A DNA stretch of 64,000 bases from Halobacillus halophilus DSM 2266 (GCF_000284515.1 NC_017668.1:1426001-1490000), one strand, 5' to 3'; numbered from the stretch's first letter, positions 34,971-43,710 are shown. Notes: a model not told the origin generated them from the sequence alone. Program-made: numbers and translations.

Positions 34971-35628
34971 AGATGCTCTTCAGACTCCTTTTTATTGTTT
35001 CTAGTTTAACCATAACTTGTTTCGTTAGAGTTGAAAAGTATAGAGATACGCTTTTTAAGCTAGTTAGTACGTTCTCGTTCTAGGAAAGAAGGGAGAAGTT
35101 ATCTTAGGATTACTGATGCCCCCCAGGCGTGGGGACTGGTTACAGTCTGTGGTATTCAAGTTCCATATAAGGTAGTTATTCCTGTTCCTGTAACTTTCAG
35201 AATATTCAAGATTTTACCCTTTTCTCTCTCGAACTGACATTTTTATTCATTATTTTTAAGTCTAACGCGGCGCCGAACATGTGATTTATGTATCCATACA
35301 CTTTAGCCTACTCGATATTTATTCACGTGCATATCTTAATAAGAGCTTTGAATAAGGCAGAATTACAAAGGCTTGACTGTTTAATAAACCATAACCTGAA
35401 TTTAAAACAATCTATGTATCCCTATATTTACACCGAAGTAAGAGTTAGCTCAAACGCGGGTAGAAGTAAAATGGGGAGTATGGAAGGGCTTAACTTAGTT
35501 ATTTAATGACATGATATTAGGAGTGAGCGTGTGTCTCCCGAGAAACCATACAACTAAAAATACCTGTAGAAGAAACTAAATGTTTTCCCCAACGATCACC
35601 ATAGATCGTAAGAAAGGAGAAGACCATA
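34971..35628. other. Intergenic region before the S-Ena-like cluster
   Basis: 658 bases. A 72-codon frame at 35288-35506 lacks a ribosome site and recognisable features. Nothing else is supported. Confidence 0.4.
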
Positions 35629-36510
35629 GTGGATAAAAACAACTGCAGTTTACATTGTGTAAATGTAGAAAAAGTATATGATTGGCTTATTGTTCCTTTG
35701 CAATTTACTACTTGTATAGAAATACCTAAAATCAAAAAAAGAGTCACTGACGAAATTTGCGGTAATTTTGCGATAGCCTCCACTGAACAGACTTGCCCTC
35801 TTTGGGAATCCACTCTTCCCTCGCCCTCAGCAGGTACTGTTTCCCTATCGTTGGCAAGTGGCAGTTTAAATGATTTAGAGGTTCTTATTAATGGAAGAAC
35901 GATTGAAACAGGTAACAAGGAACAGTTTACCCAAACTTTCTCAACTTTGAACAGTCTGGCGTTAATAAATACTAATCCTCTAGTCACGGTAAGAGGAACT
36001 TATTGTCTCACTCTTCATTATTTTCTTTCTAGAAATTTAATAGAAGATTTACGGAATTGTCAGGAAGGAAATTGTTATTTATCTAATGAATGTGGGAGAC
36101 CGATCTCGATTAAGGTACTAGACTGCAAAGAAATAGGTGAGCGAAAAAATACGGAAATTATCCTCCCTAATGGACAACAGACTATATTGCAAAAAGTCAA
36201 TCTATGTAAGGAAGGTTGTGTCGGCTTGACTTATGATAAAGGTCGGCAACTGTGTGTGTTTCCTTTTAATAAAATGGAGCAACTTTTGCTTTGTGCGCCT
36301 GAAGGGACTACCCTCCAATGCGAAGTCACGGATTTCTGTTGCAGAATCAGCTCTATCAAAAATTTGAATAATTGCTGGCGCTTAGAAATTTCGATAGAAA
36401 TATGCCAAAACATAAAGGTCACCGCAGATACAACATTGGGAATTCAAGCACGTGAATGTTCTCCTCGTGGACTACTTTCCACGGGTAATTGCTTAAGCGC
36501 AAATCCATAA
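35629..36510 (+). CDS. S-Ena-like endospore appendage/coat protein with extra C-terminal domain
   Basis: 293 residues, Cys-rich, behind AAAGGAGAA; the start codon is GTG (read MDKNNCSLHC). Residues 10-30 hold VEKVYDWLIV, a motif common in Bacillus spore coat proteins. Residues about 38-135 match the S-type endospore appendage core (DUF3992): VTDEICGNF, a GTVSLSL strand and GTYCLTLHYFL at the end. Residues about 150-293 form a second Cys-rich domain (ILPNGQQTILQKV, LLCAPEGTTLQCEVTDF, ISIEICQNIKVTADT) paralogous to the N-terminus of the protein at 51033. S-Ena subunits cross-link by disulfides into robust spore fibres. This larger protein may be an anchor or cap (inference). Confidence 0.7.
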   Translation: MDKNNCSLHCVNVEKVYDWLIVPLQFTTCIEIPKIKKRVTDEICGNFAIASTEQTCPLWESTLPSPSAGTVSLSLASGSLNDLEVLINGRTIETGNKEQFTQTFSTLNSLALINTNPLVTVRGTYCLTLHYFLSRNLIEDLRNCQEGNCYLSNECGRPISIKVLDCKEIGERKNTEIILPNGQQTILQKVNLCKEGCVGLTYDKGRQLCVFPFNKMEQLLLCAPEGTTLQCEVTDFCCRISSIKNLNNCWRLEISIEICQNIKVTADTTLGIQARECSPRGLLSTGNCLSANP

Positions 36511-36555
36511 TTAGGGGGGAGGCTGTAATTAAAAGAGTACCTCTCCCTTATCAAC

Positions 36556-37074
36556 TTAAGAAAAATTTTGAACACTTGCGACTTTACATAAAGAGAGGGC
36601 AATAAAGGCGTTGTTATCTCGTAATTTTACAATTCCTTCTCCTGTTTCTAAAATTTGTGTATTTGATAAATTATTAAACGCTTGCCCGAGAGCATCTACA
36701 TCTGCTGTCGTAATTCCATCGAAAAGTTCTCGTAAAGGTCTCTCGCAGCAATCGCACTCTCCTTCGTTCGAAAGAGGAGGTGGTAATAAGAGAACGTTCT
36801 GTACTTGAGCGTTCTGAACACCAACGACCAAGCAAATAGGTAGAGCAATCGTGTTCGCACCTTGCCGGATGGTGATAATATAATCATTAACGTCTAATAT
36901 GGTAGCGCTTGGATATGTGCCTGAACTCGTATCTGTCGTCCCTATACGCACCACTCGACCTATAAGCTGCTCTAACACATATTGCATAGGGTCCACGCAG
37001 CAGTCACATAAACCTGAACCTGAACCATTTGAACCTGGACAGCACCCACAATCTCCACAATCACACATTCCCAA
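36556..37074 (-). CDS. Cys-rich spore-coat-like protein with internal duplication
   Basis: 172 residues behind a ribosome site in GAAGGAGGAA. The N-terminus is very Cys-rich (MGMCDCGDCGCCPGS...). Two related halves follow: CCVDPMQYVLEQLIGRVV to IALPICLVVGVQN (about residues 25-93), and CCERPLRELFDGI to IALSLCKVASVQN (about 108-169). The CDCC and CC clusters suggest disulfide cross-linking in the spore coat or appendage. It is on the strand of the two S-Ena-like genes and directly downstream of one. Family not recognised with certainty. Confidence 0.65.
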   Translation of the reverse strand: MGMCDCGDCGCCPGSNGSGSGLCDCCVDPMQYVLEQLIGRVVRIGTTDTSSGTYPSATILDVNDYIITIRQGANTIALPICLVVGVQNAQVQNVLLLPPPLSNEGECDCCERPLRELFDGITTADVDALGQAFNNLSNTQILETGEGIVKLRDNNAFIALSLCKVASVQNFS

Positions 37075-37136
37075 GTTCCTCCTTCTTTCTATATTATTAA
37101 ACTGAAATAAACAGTTCGGATTTTGATTAAACGTTA

Positions 37137-37541
37137 TTATACTCCTGGTGGTTCAAGTACATCATAATGTAGGTCTATACAATATTTTCCTCTACATATT
37201 GCCTCGGTGTTTTGCTCTGAACGACAAAGAATATCCACACTCACTGCATTCAACACGGTAATAGAGCGTGTGTTTTGACGTGGCACTCTAAAAATTTCAG
37301 GCGGACCAAATCGCTTGGAGACGCGCACTTCTAACAAGTTGTCACACCCTTGGTCGTAATAAGCACTTACGGTAGCTGCCGACTGAGCACCGGCATTAAA
37401 AAAATCCGGGTCTAATCGCCACACTCTAATTAGGTCTGTATCCGTTGAATTACAAGGAATCGCAAAATTTCCACAAAAATTATCCGTGACAATATCGCCA
37501 ATCACGGTTTGGTCCGGACAACAAGCACTACAATTTCCCAT
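37137..37541 (-). CDS. S-Ena-type endospore appendage protein (DUF3992-like)
   Basis: 134 residues behind AAAAGGAGGTGAATGAG. N-terminal connector MGNCSACCPDQ with three cysteines, then VIGDIVTDNFCGNFAIPC. A beta-jellyroll-like core holds AATVSAYYDQGCDNLLEV and PRQNTRSITVLNAVSVDI. It ends with GKYCIDLHYDVLEPPG. In S-Ena fibres the N-terminal cysteines pair with cysteines in neighbouring subunits. The paralogue at 38646-39050 is the same length and clearly related. The two are separated by MITE copy 4. Identity with the S-Ena family is from recalled motifs. Confidence 0.75.
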   Translation of the reverse strand: MGNCSACCPDQTVIGDIVTDNFCGNFAIPCNSTDTDLIRVWRLDPDFFNAGAQSAATVSAYYDQGCDNLLEVRVSKRFGPPEIFRVPRQNTRSITVLNAVSVDILCRSEQNTEAICRGKYCIDLHYDVLEPPGV

Positions 37542-37645
37542 TTCTCATTCACCTCCTTTTCTATACTATTAGATGCAAGAAACATAGAGATTGCTTGGAC
37601 TAATATAAGAGAAAGTGATAGTAAATCATCTCTTTTTTATAAAAG

Positions 37646-38488
37646 GGCTCTGGAAAACTTCTGTATGACTTTAATGTTAAGCTCCCAATGGTGTAAGATC
37701 GGTTTGCTTCACTTTGTTTGGATGAATGGGGTCTTGGAAATGAATCGCTTTCCGTGTTCTGCAAGATACAGGGTCATTGGACGTTGCCATACGATGTGGC
37801 GTTATTAGACGAACCTTCTCAGCGGAAAGCTTCCTCAGGCTACGCTTTCCGGGATCTTACCGATCATGTTCATACCACAGGTTTCTCGCCATTTCCTAGC
37901 CCTCTTTATCAAATTTTATGAAACGAAACCTTCCGAGCATGAGCATATAGGAATTGCCAAAAAACAGTCTTTAACATAAGTGTTTGAGCGATTTCGATTC
38001 GTTTATCAAGATTAGATTGAGCTGGTCCGAAGAATCTGGTGTGGCAAAGGGCGGAAGGGAACGGTGAGACTTCAAAGTTAAAAGCGGAAGCATCTTGTTC
38101 ACAGGCGTATGTACTGGACTGAGCTCACGTAGATAAAGAAAACACGAAGAGCGTAGCGATTCGATGTTGCCTTATCGTACAGAAGCAAGGGGAGTCTCAC
38201 TAGCCCCTTGGTGCTAGAACTAAATAGCTCTCTTTGCTGTTTATATCCTGATTTAGCTTAGGACTAATAAGAGTGTAATAGTGGGGGGGAATTGACAGTT
38301 GATGCCCCGGAAGGCGCCAGCCTGAGGAGACGCAGCGCATGCACGCGGAAAGTGGGCGATGCAGCTGGCTTAGTCGTTCACTGAAGCCCCTTTTTCAACA
38401 TAATATTTCGAAACGGAGGCTTACAGTATCCAGCCCTATTGTGTAATAAGCCTCTTATCAGAAATCAACAATAAACTTTAACAAAGCC
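37646..38488 (-). mobile_element. MITE-like repeat, copy 4 (inverted, larger)
   Basis: An 843-bp element in the opposite orientation to copies 1-3. The left edge GGCTCTGGAAAACTT matches the family's right end reversed. The right edge, ending AACTTTAACAAAGCC, is the reverse of the family's left end, including the CCCTATTGTGTAATAAGCC block. Flanks TATAAAAG and CATAACAA match at only five of eight positions, so the site is older. It contains additional internal sequence absent from other copies. It lies between two S-Ena-like genes. Confidence 0.72.
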
Positions 38489-38569
38489 CATAACAAAGAA
38501 GTTTCTTTATAATAAAGAAAAAATCTGGGCGGTATGTATGAAACAACTGTCAGGCGTACAAAATGCGAA

Positions 38570-38615
38570 AAAAAGCGAGAAATCAGGGTTTTCAAATCTG
38601 ATTTCTCGGTTTTTT
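38570..38615. terminator. Bidirectional terminator
   Basis: CGAGAAATCAG / CTGATTTCTCG with A and T runs. It ends transcription of the minus-strand S-Ena-like gene at 38646-39050. Confidence 0.85.
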
Positions 38616-38645
38616 CATTCAAGTAGATTTTGCCCCATCATCTTT

Positions 38646-39050
38646 TTAAATCCCTGGTGGTTCTAATACATCATAATGAAGATCCACACAATATTTTCCT
38701 CGACAGACCGTAGTGTCAGGTCCTTCTGAAGTGCAAAAAATATCGATAGCTATTATATCCAATACAGTTATGGATCGTGTATTTTGACGAGGTATCACCA
38801 TATCTATAGTACTCAGGTCTCTTTTTGTCGCTGTCATCGTTATTAAATTGTCACATCCAACGTCATAGTAAACACTAACGGTGGCTGCACTCTGGGCTCC
38901 AGCATTAAATAAATCTGGATCTAGACTCCAAATTCTGTTTATGTCAGGATCTTCCTCATTGCACGATAAAACAAAGTTTCCACAAAAATTATCTGTGACA
39001 ATATCGCCAATAACGGATTGATCCGGACAACAAGCACTACAATTTCCCAT
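38646..39050 (-). CDS. S-Ena-type endospore appendage protein (DUF3992-like), paralogue
   Basis: 134 residues behind AAGAGGTGAAGGAATAA. It shares MGNCSACCPDQ, then GDIVTDNFCGNF, AATVSVYYDVGCDNLI, PRQNTRSITVL and GKYCVDLHYDVLEPPG with the protein at 37137, and differs mostly in the middle (MTATKRDLSTIDM). It is probably the founding or duplicate copy. Pairs of similar subunits are what build S-type appendages (Ena1A and Ena1B in B. cereus). It has its own terminator, so it may be transcribed separately. Confidence 0.75.
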   Translation of the reverse strand: MGNCSACCPDQSVIGDIVTDNFCGNFVLSCNEEDPDINRIWSLDPDLFNAGAQSAATVSVYYDVGCDNLITMTATKRDLSTIDMVIPRQNTRSITVLDIIAIDIFCTSEGPDTTVCRGKYCVDLHYDVLEPPGI

Positions 39051-39586
39051 TTATTCCTTCACCTCTTCTTAACGTAATAGTATAGTAAATGCAAAAATAA
39101 AGGATTTGTATAGGGGTTTTTACTATATAAACAAGTTTTTCTTGAAAATAATAGAATGCGTATTTATACAAAGCTTAAATGTTGAAAAGAGGAAATTAGT
39201 TATGATTTAAAACTAAATTTGTATTGATTTGTTCGACTGGATTCTGACTGCATTCTATTCATACATTTAGGTGTCCATTTAATCCAAAGTTAGCTCATTA
39301 TTGGAATTATTGAGCATAAGGATATATTTTTATTCCTGCTTAATCGCTTAGCCATATGAAGGCTTACTTTAAAAAGTGCCTTCTTGAGTAAAACCCTATC
39401 TGCTCAATCGCTTTTCCGAGGCTTATACACGGGATCAAGGTCAGTTCAATAACAGCACATGGCGTGACGGGCTTAATTGAAGATTCATTAAACAACTTAG
39501 GGATGTACTCGCATTTTGTTCATGAATATTCGTCTTATAAAAATGTGAAAAGAAAGGTTGGCAAGGAGAAGTGAGTTGTGTAGAAT
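39051..39586. other. Intergenic region upstream of the nucleosidase gene
   Basis: AT-rich, no gene seen. The PurR-like inverted repeat sits at its right edge. Confidence 0.4.
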
Positions 39587-39633
39587 AAAAAACGTACGTT
39601 TTCATAAATAAATTACATAATGTTCGTTTTTTT
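39587..39633. promoter_or_regulatory. PurR-like inverted double PurBox
   Basis: AAAAAACGTACGTT (39587-39600) faces AATGTTCGTTTTTTT (39619-39633). The reversed right arm contains CGAAC and fits the B. subtilis PurBox (AWWWCCGAACWWT) at 12 of 13 positions. The left arm is weaker (CGTAC). The spacing between the two cores, 24 bases, suits PurR's paired boxes. It lies just upstream of a purine nucleosidase gene. Confidence 0.45.
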
Positions 39634-39656
39634 ATTTAATCGGGAGGAGAGATAGA

Positions 39657-40466
39657 ATGAATTTTAAACAAAGTGTCATTCGTTTAACCGGGGTCGTGCT
39701 TTTCGTTTTCTTGCTGGCGGGATGTGGAGAACAGCCCGAGAGTGCAGGAGCAGTTGACAAAGAAGAAGAAAAAGTAATCGGAATCATAGGTCCAATGGAA
39801 GTGGAAATTGACATTCTTCATTCTCATATGGAAGTGGAAGAAACAACGGAAAAAGGTAAATTAACCTTTTATGAAGGCAAATTAGAAGGCCAGCCGATTG
39901 TCCTTGTGAAGTCCGGAATAGGGAAAGTGAATGCAGCGTCGGCAGCTCAAATGCTTATCAGTGAGTTTGATGCGGATGTATTGATTAACTCAGGCGTAGC
40001 TGGAGGAATCCACCCTGATCTAGGTCTTGGAGACATCGTTATTTCTACAAAGACGGTGCATCATGACATGGACGAAACGGCTAAAGATTTCAAGCCGGGG
40101 CAAATTCCATACATGGACACCAGGTATTTTGAAGCAGATCAGGAATTGATACAACTGGCTGAAGAAGGCGCAAAGGATCTTCCTGATTATGTAGATGTAT
40201 TCAAAGGACCGATTGCGACAGGAGACCAATTTATTGCAAGCAAAGAAAAAACGGAATGGATTTATGAAACCTTTGATGCGTATGTCGTGGAGATGGAAGG
40301 AGCGGCTGTTGGACAGGTTGCCTACTTAAATAAAATCCCGTACGTCGTCATTCGTTCAGCTTCGGATGATGCAGGAGAAGAAGCGGCTGGAATTCAGGAA
40401 AACTTTGTGGAAGAAGCCGCTCAGAACTCCAGTCATGTGATAGAAGAAATGTTAAAAGGTATTTAG
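39657..40466 (+). CDS. Lipoprotein 5'-methylthioadenosine/S-adenosylhomocysteine nucleosidase (MTAN-like)
   Basis: 269 residues behind GGGAGGAGAG. The N-terminus is a lipoprotein signal with lipobox LLAGC (Cys22), so the mature protein should be tethered outside the membrane. Residues 40-269 are a MTAN fold: IGIIGPMEVEID, KSGIGKVNAA, INSGVAGG, GDIVIS, the substrate-binding VVEMEGAAVGQVA and the catalytic aspartate in IRSASDDAG. MTAN splits adenine from MTA or SAH and is normally cytoplasmic, so an exported form is unusual. A PurR-like operator precedes it. It may release adenine from extracellular nucleosides for salvage (inference). Confidence 0.88.
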   Translation: MNFKQSVIRLTGVVLFVFLLAGCGEQPESAGAVDKEEEKVIGIIGPMEVEIDILHSHMEVEETTEKGKLTFYEGKLEGQPIVLVKSGIGKVNAASAAQMLISEFDADVLINSGVAGGIHPDLGLGDIVISTKTVHHDMDETAKDFKPGQIPYMDTRYFEADQELIQLAEEGAKDLPDYVDVFKGPIATGDQFIASKEKTEWIYETFDAYVVEMEGAAVGQVAYLNKIPYVVIRSASDDAGEEAAGIQENFVEEAAQNSSHVIEEMLKGI

Positions 40467-40473
40467 AAGTGGA

Positions 40474-40511
40474 AAGAGGCTAACCTTATGTCAAAGGTTA
40501 GCCTCTTCTTG
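40474..40511 (+). terminator. Terminator after MTAN gene
   Basis: AAGAGGCTAACCTT / AAGGTTAGCCTCTT, a perfect 14-bp stem. Confidence 0.9.
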
Positions 40512-40599
40512 GGAATGTGAAATGAACAGTAACATGAATGTTGGTGAAAAAAGTTATGATTTTATGTAGAAGTTTGTTTTAAATTGTTCTACAATGGAA

Positions 40600-40710
40600 A
40601 AACAGGTTAGGTTTTCCAATACTAAATAAACCGTCACGGCCTGTACCCGGCTCTGAGAGTGGGGGATCAATCTTTGTTTCCCTCACTTTCCCAGAGTGAG
40701 GGTTTTTTAT
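40600..40710 (+). ncRNA. Candidate structured RNA with terminator/antiterminator-like alternatives
   Basis: A GC-richer patch (ACCGTCACGGCCTGTACCCG, then CTCTGAGAGTGGGGGA at 40651-40666) is followed by a perfect terminator (CCCTCACT / AGTGAGGG with T run, 40680-40710). The 40651 strand can also pair with TCCCTCACT...CAGAG (40679-40696), which would break the terminator stem. That is the layout of an attenuator or riboswitch. No plus-strand gene follows, so it may be a free small RNA. Not matched to a known class. Confidence 0.35.
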
Positions 40711-40859
40711 TTAGAAATATTTTCCAATTTATTCAGTAAGTAATCCAGTTGTTGAGAAATAATCAAAATATCTCGAAAGACGGCTTCATTCATATAAGCT
40801 GCATACATTCGTACTCTTGTTTCTTCAATTTGATTTTCCAAATGTTTTTTATCTGACAT
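40707..40859 (-). CDS. Spo0E-like aspartyl phosphatase (sporulation regulator)
   Basis: 50 residues from the ATG at 40859 (MSDKKHLENQIEETRVRMY), with GGAGGTGG upstream; a longer frame to 40898 is unlikely. The family helix-hairpin signature is present: IEETRVRMY, a short loop, then IISQQLDYLLNKL, with the SQxLDxLL motif that removes phosphate from Spo0A~P. It acts to delay sporulation. The stop lies within the T run of the plus-strand terminator. Confidence 0.8.
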   Translation of the reverse strand: MSDKKHLENQIEETRVRMYAAYMNEAVFRDILIISQQLDYLLNKLENISK

Positions 40860-41014
40860 TATCCACCTCCAATTTTTACATAGACAAAGATTATCCAATA
40901 TCCAGTTTTCTGTTTCATGAGGCGCTATTTATGGTATTAAGAATATGTAGTACCTCTGAATTCAGGAAACATTTCTTCCATTCGATCTCCCATTAGCTAA
41001 AGGGTGTCATTCGG

Positions 41015-41052
41015 TTTAAAAACGTGTCAAAGTGCAGGCTCTGACACGTTAA
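41015..41052 (-). terminator. Terminator of the small zinc-ribbon gene
   Basis: AACGTGTCA / TGACACGTT stem, followed on the minus strand by a T run. Confidence 0.65.
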
Positions 41053-41096
41053 CTTATGTGTACCACATATTCTCTTTTAATAGGAGTGTGAAAATA

Positions 41097-41276
41097 TCAC
41101 TCATGGATTTGTGTTAAACGAGTGTGGTTTTCTCCGCACCTGGTGCATTGAGTCCATAAAGTGTATACAATTTTTTCAGAGAACTCTTTAGGCGATACCT
41201 TAATAATTATTTGTTCATGATGATAGCAGTTCTTGCAGTAACTTTTTATTAAGGAACCCACTTCATATGGTTTCAA
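41097..41276 (-). CDS. Small zinc-ribbon-like protein
   Basis: 59 residues starting at a TTG (41276) behind GAGAGGAGGAAA. The frame reads MKPYEVGSLIKSYCKNCYHH, then KVSPKEFSEKIVYTLWTQCTRCGENHTRL. Two CxxC knuckles (CKNC, CTRC) spaced about 27 residues apart make a four-Cys zinc ribbon. No family recognised. It is likely a small nucleic-acid- or protein-binding factor. Confidence 0.55.
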   Translation of the reverse strand: MKPYEVGSLIKSYCKNCYHHEQIIIKVSPKEFSEKIVYTLWTQCTRCGENHTRLTQIHE

Positions 41277-41415
41277 ATTTTTCCTCCTCTCTAAGGTGAG
41301 AGAGGCAACAGTAGGAAGTTAATATTAGTATATTATAAAAATAATTTCAAGTTCTAATAAGTGCCTCTACCAAGTTATGAATTGAAGTAGAAGTTAATGA
41401 GGTGAATTCATTACT

Positions 41416-41551
41416 TTGGAAAAAGTAATTGAACAATTCACGCAGAGTGAACCATGGGAAGAAGATATATTTGTACTGGGAGGGATTTTATGTAAGAGCA
41501 GCAACCCAAGAAGACTTGATTGCTGTAGAGGGCAGTTGGAAGCAAAAATGA
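41416..41551 (+). pseudogene. Possible small frameshifted gene
   Basis: From the TTG at 41416 the frame reads MEKVIEQFTQSEPWEEDIFVLG; a GAGGTG site lies about ten bases upstream. At about 41481 the coding sense moves to another frame, GFYVRAATQEDLIAVEGSWKQK, with a stop at 41549. The joined product would be about 44 residues, plausible but unrecognised. A sequencing indel is an alternative. Confidence 0.3.
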
Positions 41552-41568
41552 CCATTACCTTTGTTCTT

Positions 41569-41820
41569 TTAGGTTGTTTCTAATACAGGGGAACTTGCCA
41601 GAAGCTTAACGCGAACACTTTGCCTTGTTTCAATGAAGACTAAATAAGGTTCTGCCTCGTACGGGAAATATTGTACTAATTCAGGCTTTATATTAAGAAC
41701 TTCTAAGAGTTCCTGTTCATTCTTAAACGTAGCTAAGGGTAGAGTAGTCATTTCCCCGCTGCACTTGGTAAATAAGATCGTATGATAATGCTTACTTTTA
41801 AGGAAAAAAATTAAATCCAT
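41569..41820 (-). CDS. Hypothetical protein, unknown function
   Basis: 83 residues from the ATG at 41820 (MDLIFFLKSKHYHTILFTK), with AAGGAGA six bases upstream; an in-frame start at 41841 is less likely. The predicted fold is mixed alpha/beta (MTTLPLATFKNEQELLEVL, YLVFIETRQSVRVKLLASS). No family or motif recognised. Confidence 0.55.
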   Translation of the reverse strand: MDLIFFLKSKHYHTILFTKCSGEMTTLPLATFKNEQELLEVLNIKPELVQYFPYEAEPYLVFIETRQSVRVKLLASSPVLETT

Positions 41821-41987
41821 TATAACTCTCCTTGAGGCCAATATTATATTACTTTAACATAATAAATAGTCAAAAAATCAGGTTTTAAAGGATTGGAATT
41901 AATTACTACCATTACATGCCGGGATTACGACGAACGAAAGACAGAGCTAAATTTAAACTCTGTCCTTTGCCCTGTATAGAAATTTTA

Positions 41988-42161
41988 TTAACGCTTTTCT
42001 TCTTTCTGACATTCTTTGTGGATTTCTAACTTTCTCTTCTCTAACTCCAGTTTCTTATCTTCTAACTCTAATTTCTTCTTCTTTAAGTCAATTTGGAGTA
42101 CAAAATATAAAAAAATGAAAGTCAGAGCAACAATTACGGAAATAAAGAAAAATAGGTTCAA
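41988..42161 (-). CDS. Small membrane protein with charged coiled-coil tail
   Basis: 57 residues from a TTG at 42161 behind CAGGAGGAGATAAA; an ATG at 42230 lacks such a site. One hydrophobic span (LFFFISVIVALTFIFLYFVL) is followed by a highly charged heptad-like helix (LKKKKLELEDKKLELEKRKL). Function unknown; it may be a membrane-anchored scaffold. Confidence 0.5.
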   Translation of the reverse strand: MNLFFFISVIVALTFIFLYFVLQIDLKKKKLELEDKKLELEKRKLEIHKECQKEEKR

Positions 42162-42407
42162 ATTTATCTCCTCCTGGATAACATAAAATTTAGATGGCCT
42201 CTTCATCCAATCGTTTAATAGGGGGTACAAATAAGTAATACTATCACGTTCATTTCACTTTAGCGAATCTGATCTGCAAGGTTTTACTCCTTAATTAATC
42301 ATCATTTCACAATATCTTAGCCTCACCTCCAACCATCATTCCTGTACCTGTTACATACTGATATAATAGAAGAACCAATACCATTTCCAATAAGGGAGCT
42401 GACGAAC

Positions 42408-43006
42408 ATGAAAGATGTTCTGATCCAGTATATGAAACGGTTCTCCGATCTCAGCGAGTCCGAATTAAAAAAACTGACTGAGAATGTTCTGGTGGCTGCT
42501 TTTAAGAAAGGAACGATCTCCTCTTACATCAGGGAGACATTCCCGACAAATGCTATTTTGTTTTACAAGGGTGTGTCCGGCAGTATGCTGTAGATGAAAA
42601 TGGAAATGAGAATACGTACAATTTCTTTACCGAAGAACAAAGTGTGACGATTTTTAATCAGCACACGACTGATCAAACGTCTCCCTATTCACTCGGCTGT
42701 TTGGAAGACTGTACGCTTGTTGTAGGTGATTTAGCTACGGAGCAGGAAAGTTACGACATGCATCCGGTACTAGAGACCATGACTCGCAAAATGATGGAAG
42801 AAGATATGGGAACGATGAGGGATGATTTCTCAGCTTTCATCTCTTCGACCCCAGAAGAGCGGTATTATGGTTTGATGGAAAAAAGACCAGATTTAGTGGA
42901 CCGTGTTCCCCAGTACCAGTTGGCAAGCTACTTGGGAATCAAGCCGGAATCTTTAAGCCGTATAAAGAAACGGGCAGCAGCGAATCATCTGAGGATTGTG
43001 GAGTAG
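42408..43006 (+). pseudogene. Crp/Fnr family regulator, frameshifted
   Basis: The first frame starts MKDVLIQYMKRFSDLSESEL and runs to KKGTI. The coding sense then continues in another frame as LLHQGDIPDKCYFVLQGCVRQY, through AVDENGNENTYNFF, to a C-terminal helix-turn-helix (VPQYQLASYLGIKPESLSRI) ending at 43006. Removing two bases (a TC in ATCTCCTC, about 42517) restores a protein of about 198 residues. The HTH and cNMP-binding beta roll are intact. Either the gene is inactivated or the sequence has an indel. Its 3' end overlaps that of the convergent DUF4386 gene. Confidence 0.75.
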
Positions 43007-43710
43007 GATTCGTCGTCCAAAGTCAAATTTCTCCCTTTCAACAATAACCATATACCAAAACCTAATTCTCCAATGAACATGGGGATCATAAGAATTAATT
43101 CCAGTATCCCTGTAAAACGTTCCATTTGTGGGATAAAACCGTACATGAAATGAATGAACGAGTAGCTGATTCCCGCTAAAACGAGTAAAATGCTGATGAC
43201 TTTTGGTATTTTTCTTGTACCCAAGGCGATCAGGCCGACTGCGATAAGATGAAGACCGAATATCATTAATCCAAATGACCAGATGGCTTCAAATGCTGTG
43301 ATGGAAGCCATGACGTGGTGTGCTAAATCTGCCGCAGAGGTTTGAACTATGCCATTGGCTATAACAAGATGGGAAACCGCAATGGCTAGAACGGCTGTGT
43401 AAAGTAAACGAAGCCAGCCGGCCAGTAAGGCATAACCAGGCTGAAACGGCTTTAAGAACACATAGAATCCCCATGATACGATTAAATCCGTGATGATAAT
43501 GATCAGCCAACCAAGCACCTCAAGTCGAAACAGGAATGGAGATGCTAGGATATTTTTTAATGTAGCGGCCGCATCTCCATCTATGACTAATGAACTGTGA
43601 AAATACCCGTGAGCAATGAATGCAGCCAATGTCATGACAAGTAAGGCGACACCTGAAAAGAAAGCTCCTTTCTGCTGCATGTTCTGATTCATTGTTCTCC
43701 TTGATTTCAT
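42985..43710 (-). CDS. DUF4386 family membrane protein
   Basis: 241 residues with about six membrane segments. The ATG at 43710 follows AGGAGG by seven bases; a second start at 43692 also has AAGGAGA. Motifs typical of DUF4386: LVIANGIVQTSAADLAHHVM, then FEAIWSFGLMIFGLHLIAVG, and ISYSFIHFMYGF near the C-terminus. Members are often next to Crp/Fnr-type or other regulators, as here. Function unknown. Confidence 0.82.
   Translation of the reverse strand: MKSRRTMNQNMQQKGAFFSGVALLVMTLAAFIAHGYFHSSLVIDGDAAATLKNILASPFLFRLEVLGWLIIIITDLIVSWGFYVFLKPFQPGYALLAGWLRLLYTAVLAIAVSHLVIANGIVQTSAADLAHHVMASITAFEAIWSFGLMIFGLHLIAVGLIALGTRKIPKVISILLVLAGISYSFIHFMYGFIPQMERFTGILELILMIPMFIGELGFGIWLLLKGRNLTLDDESYSTILR

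Noticed and set aside
35288-35506. 72-codon plus-strand frame
   Set aside because: No ribosome binding site, no terminator and no recognisable features.
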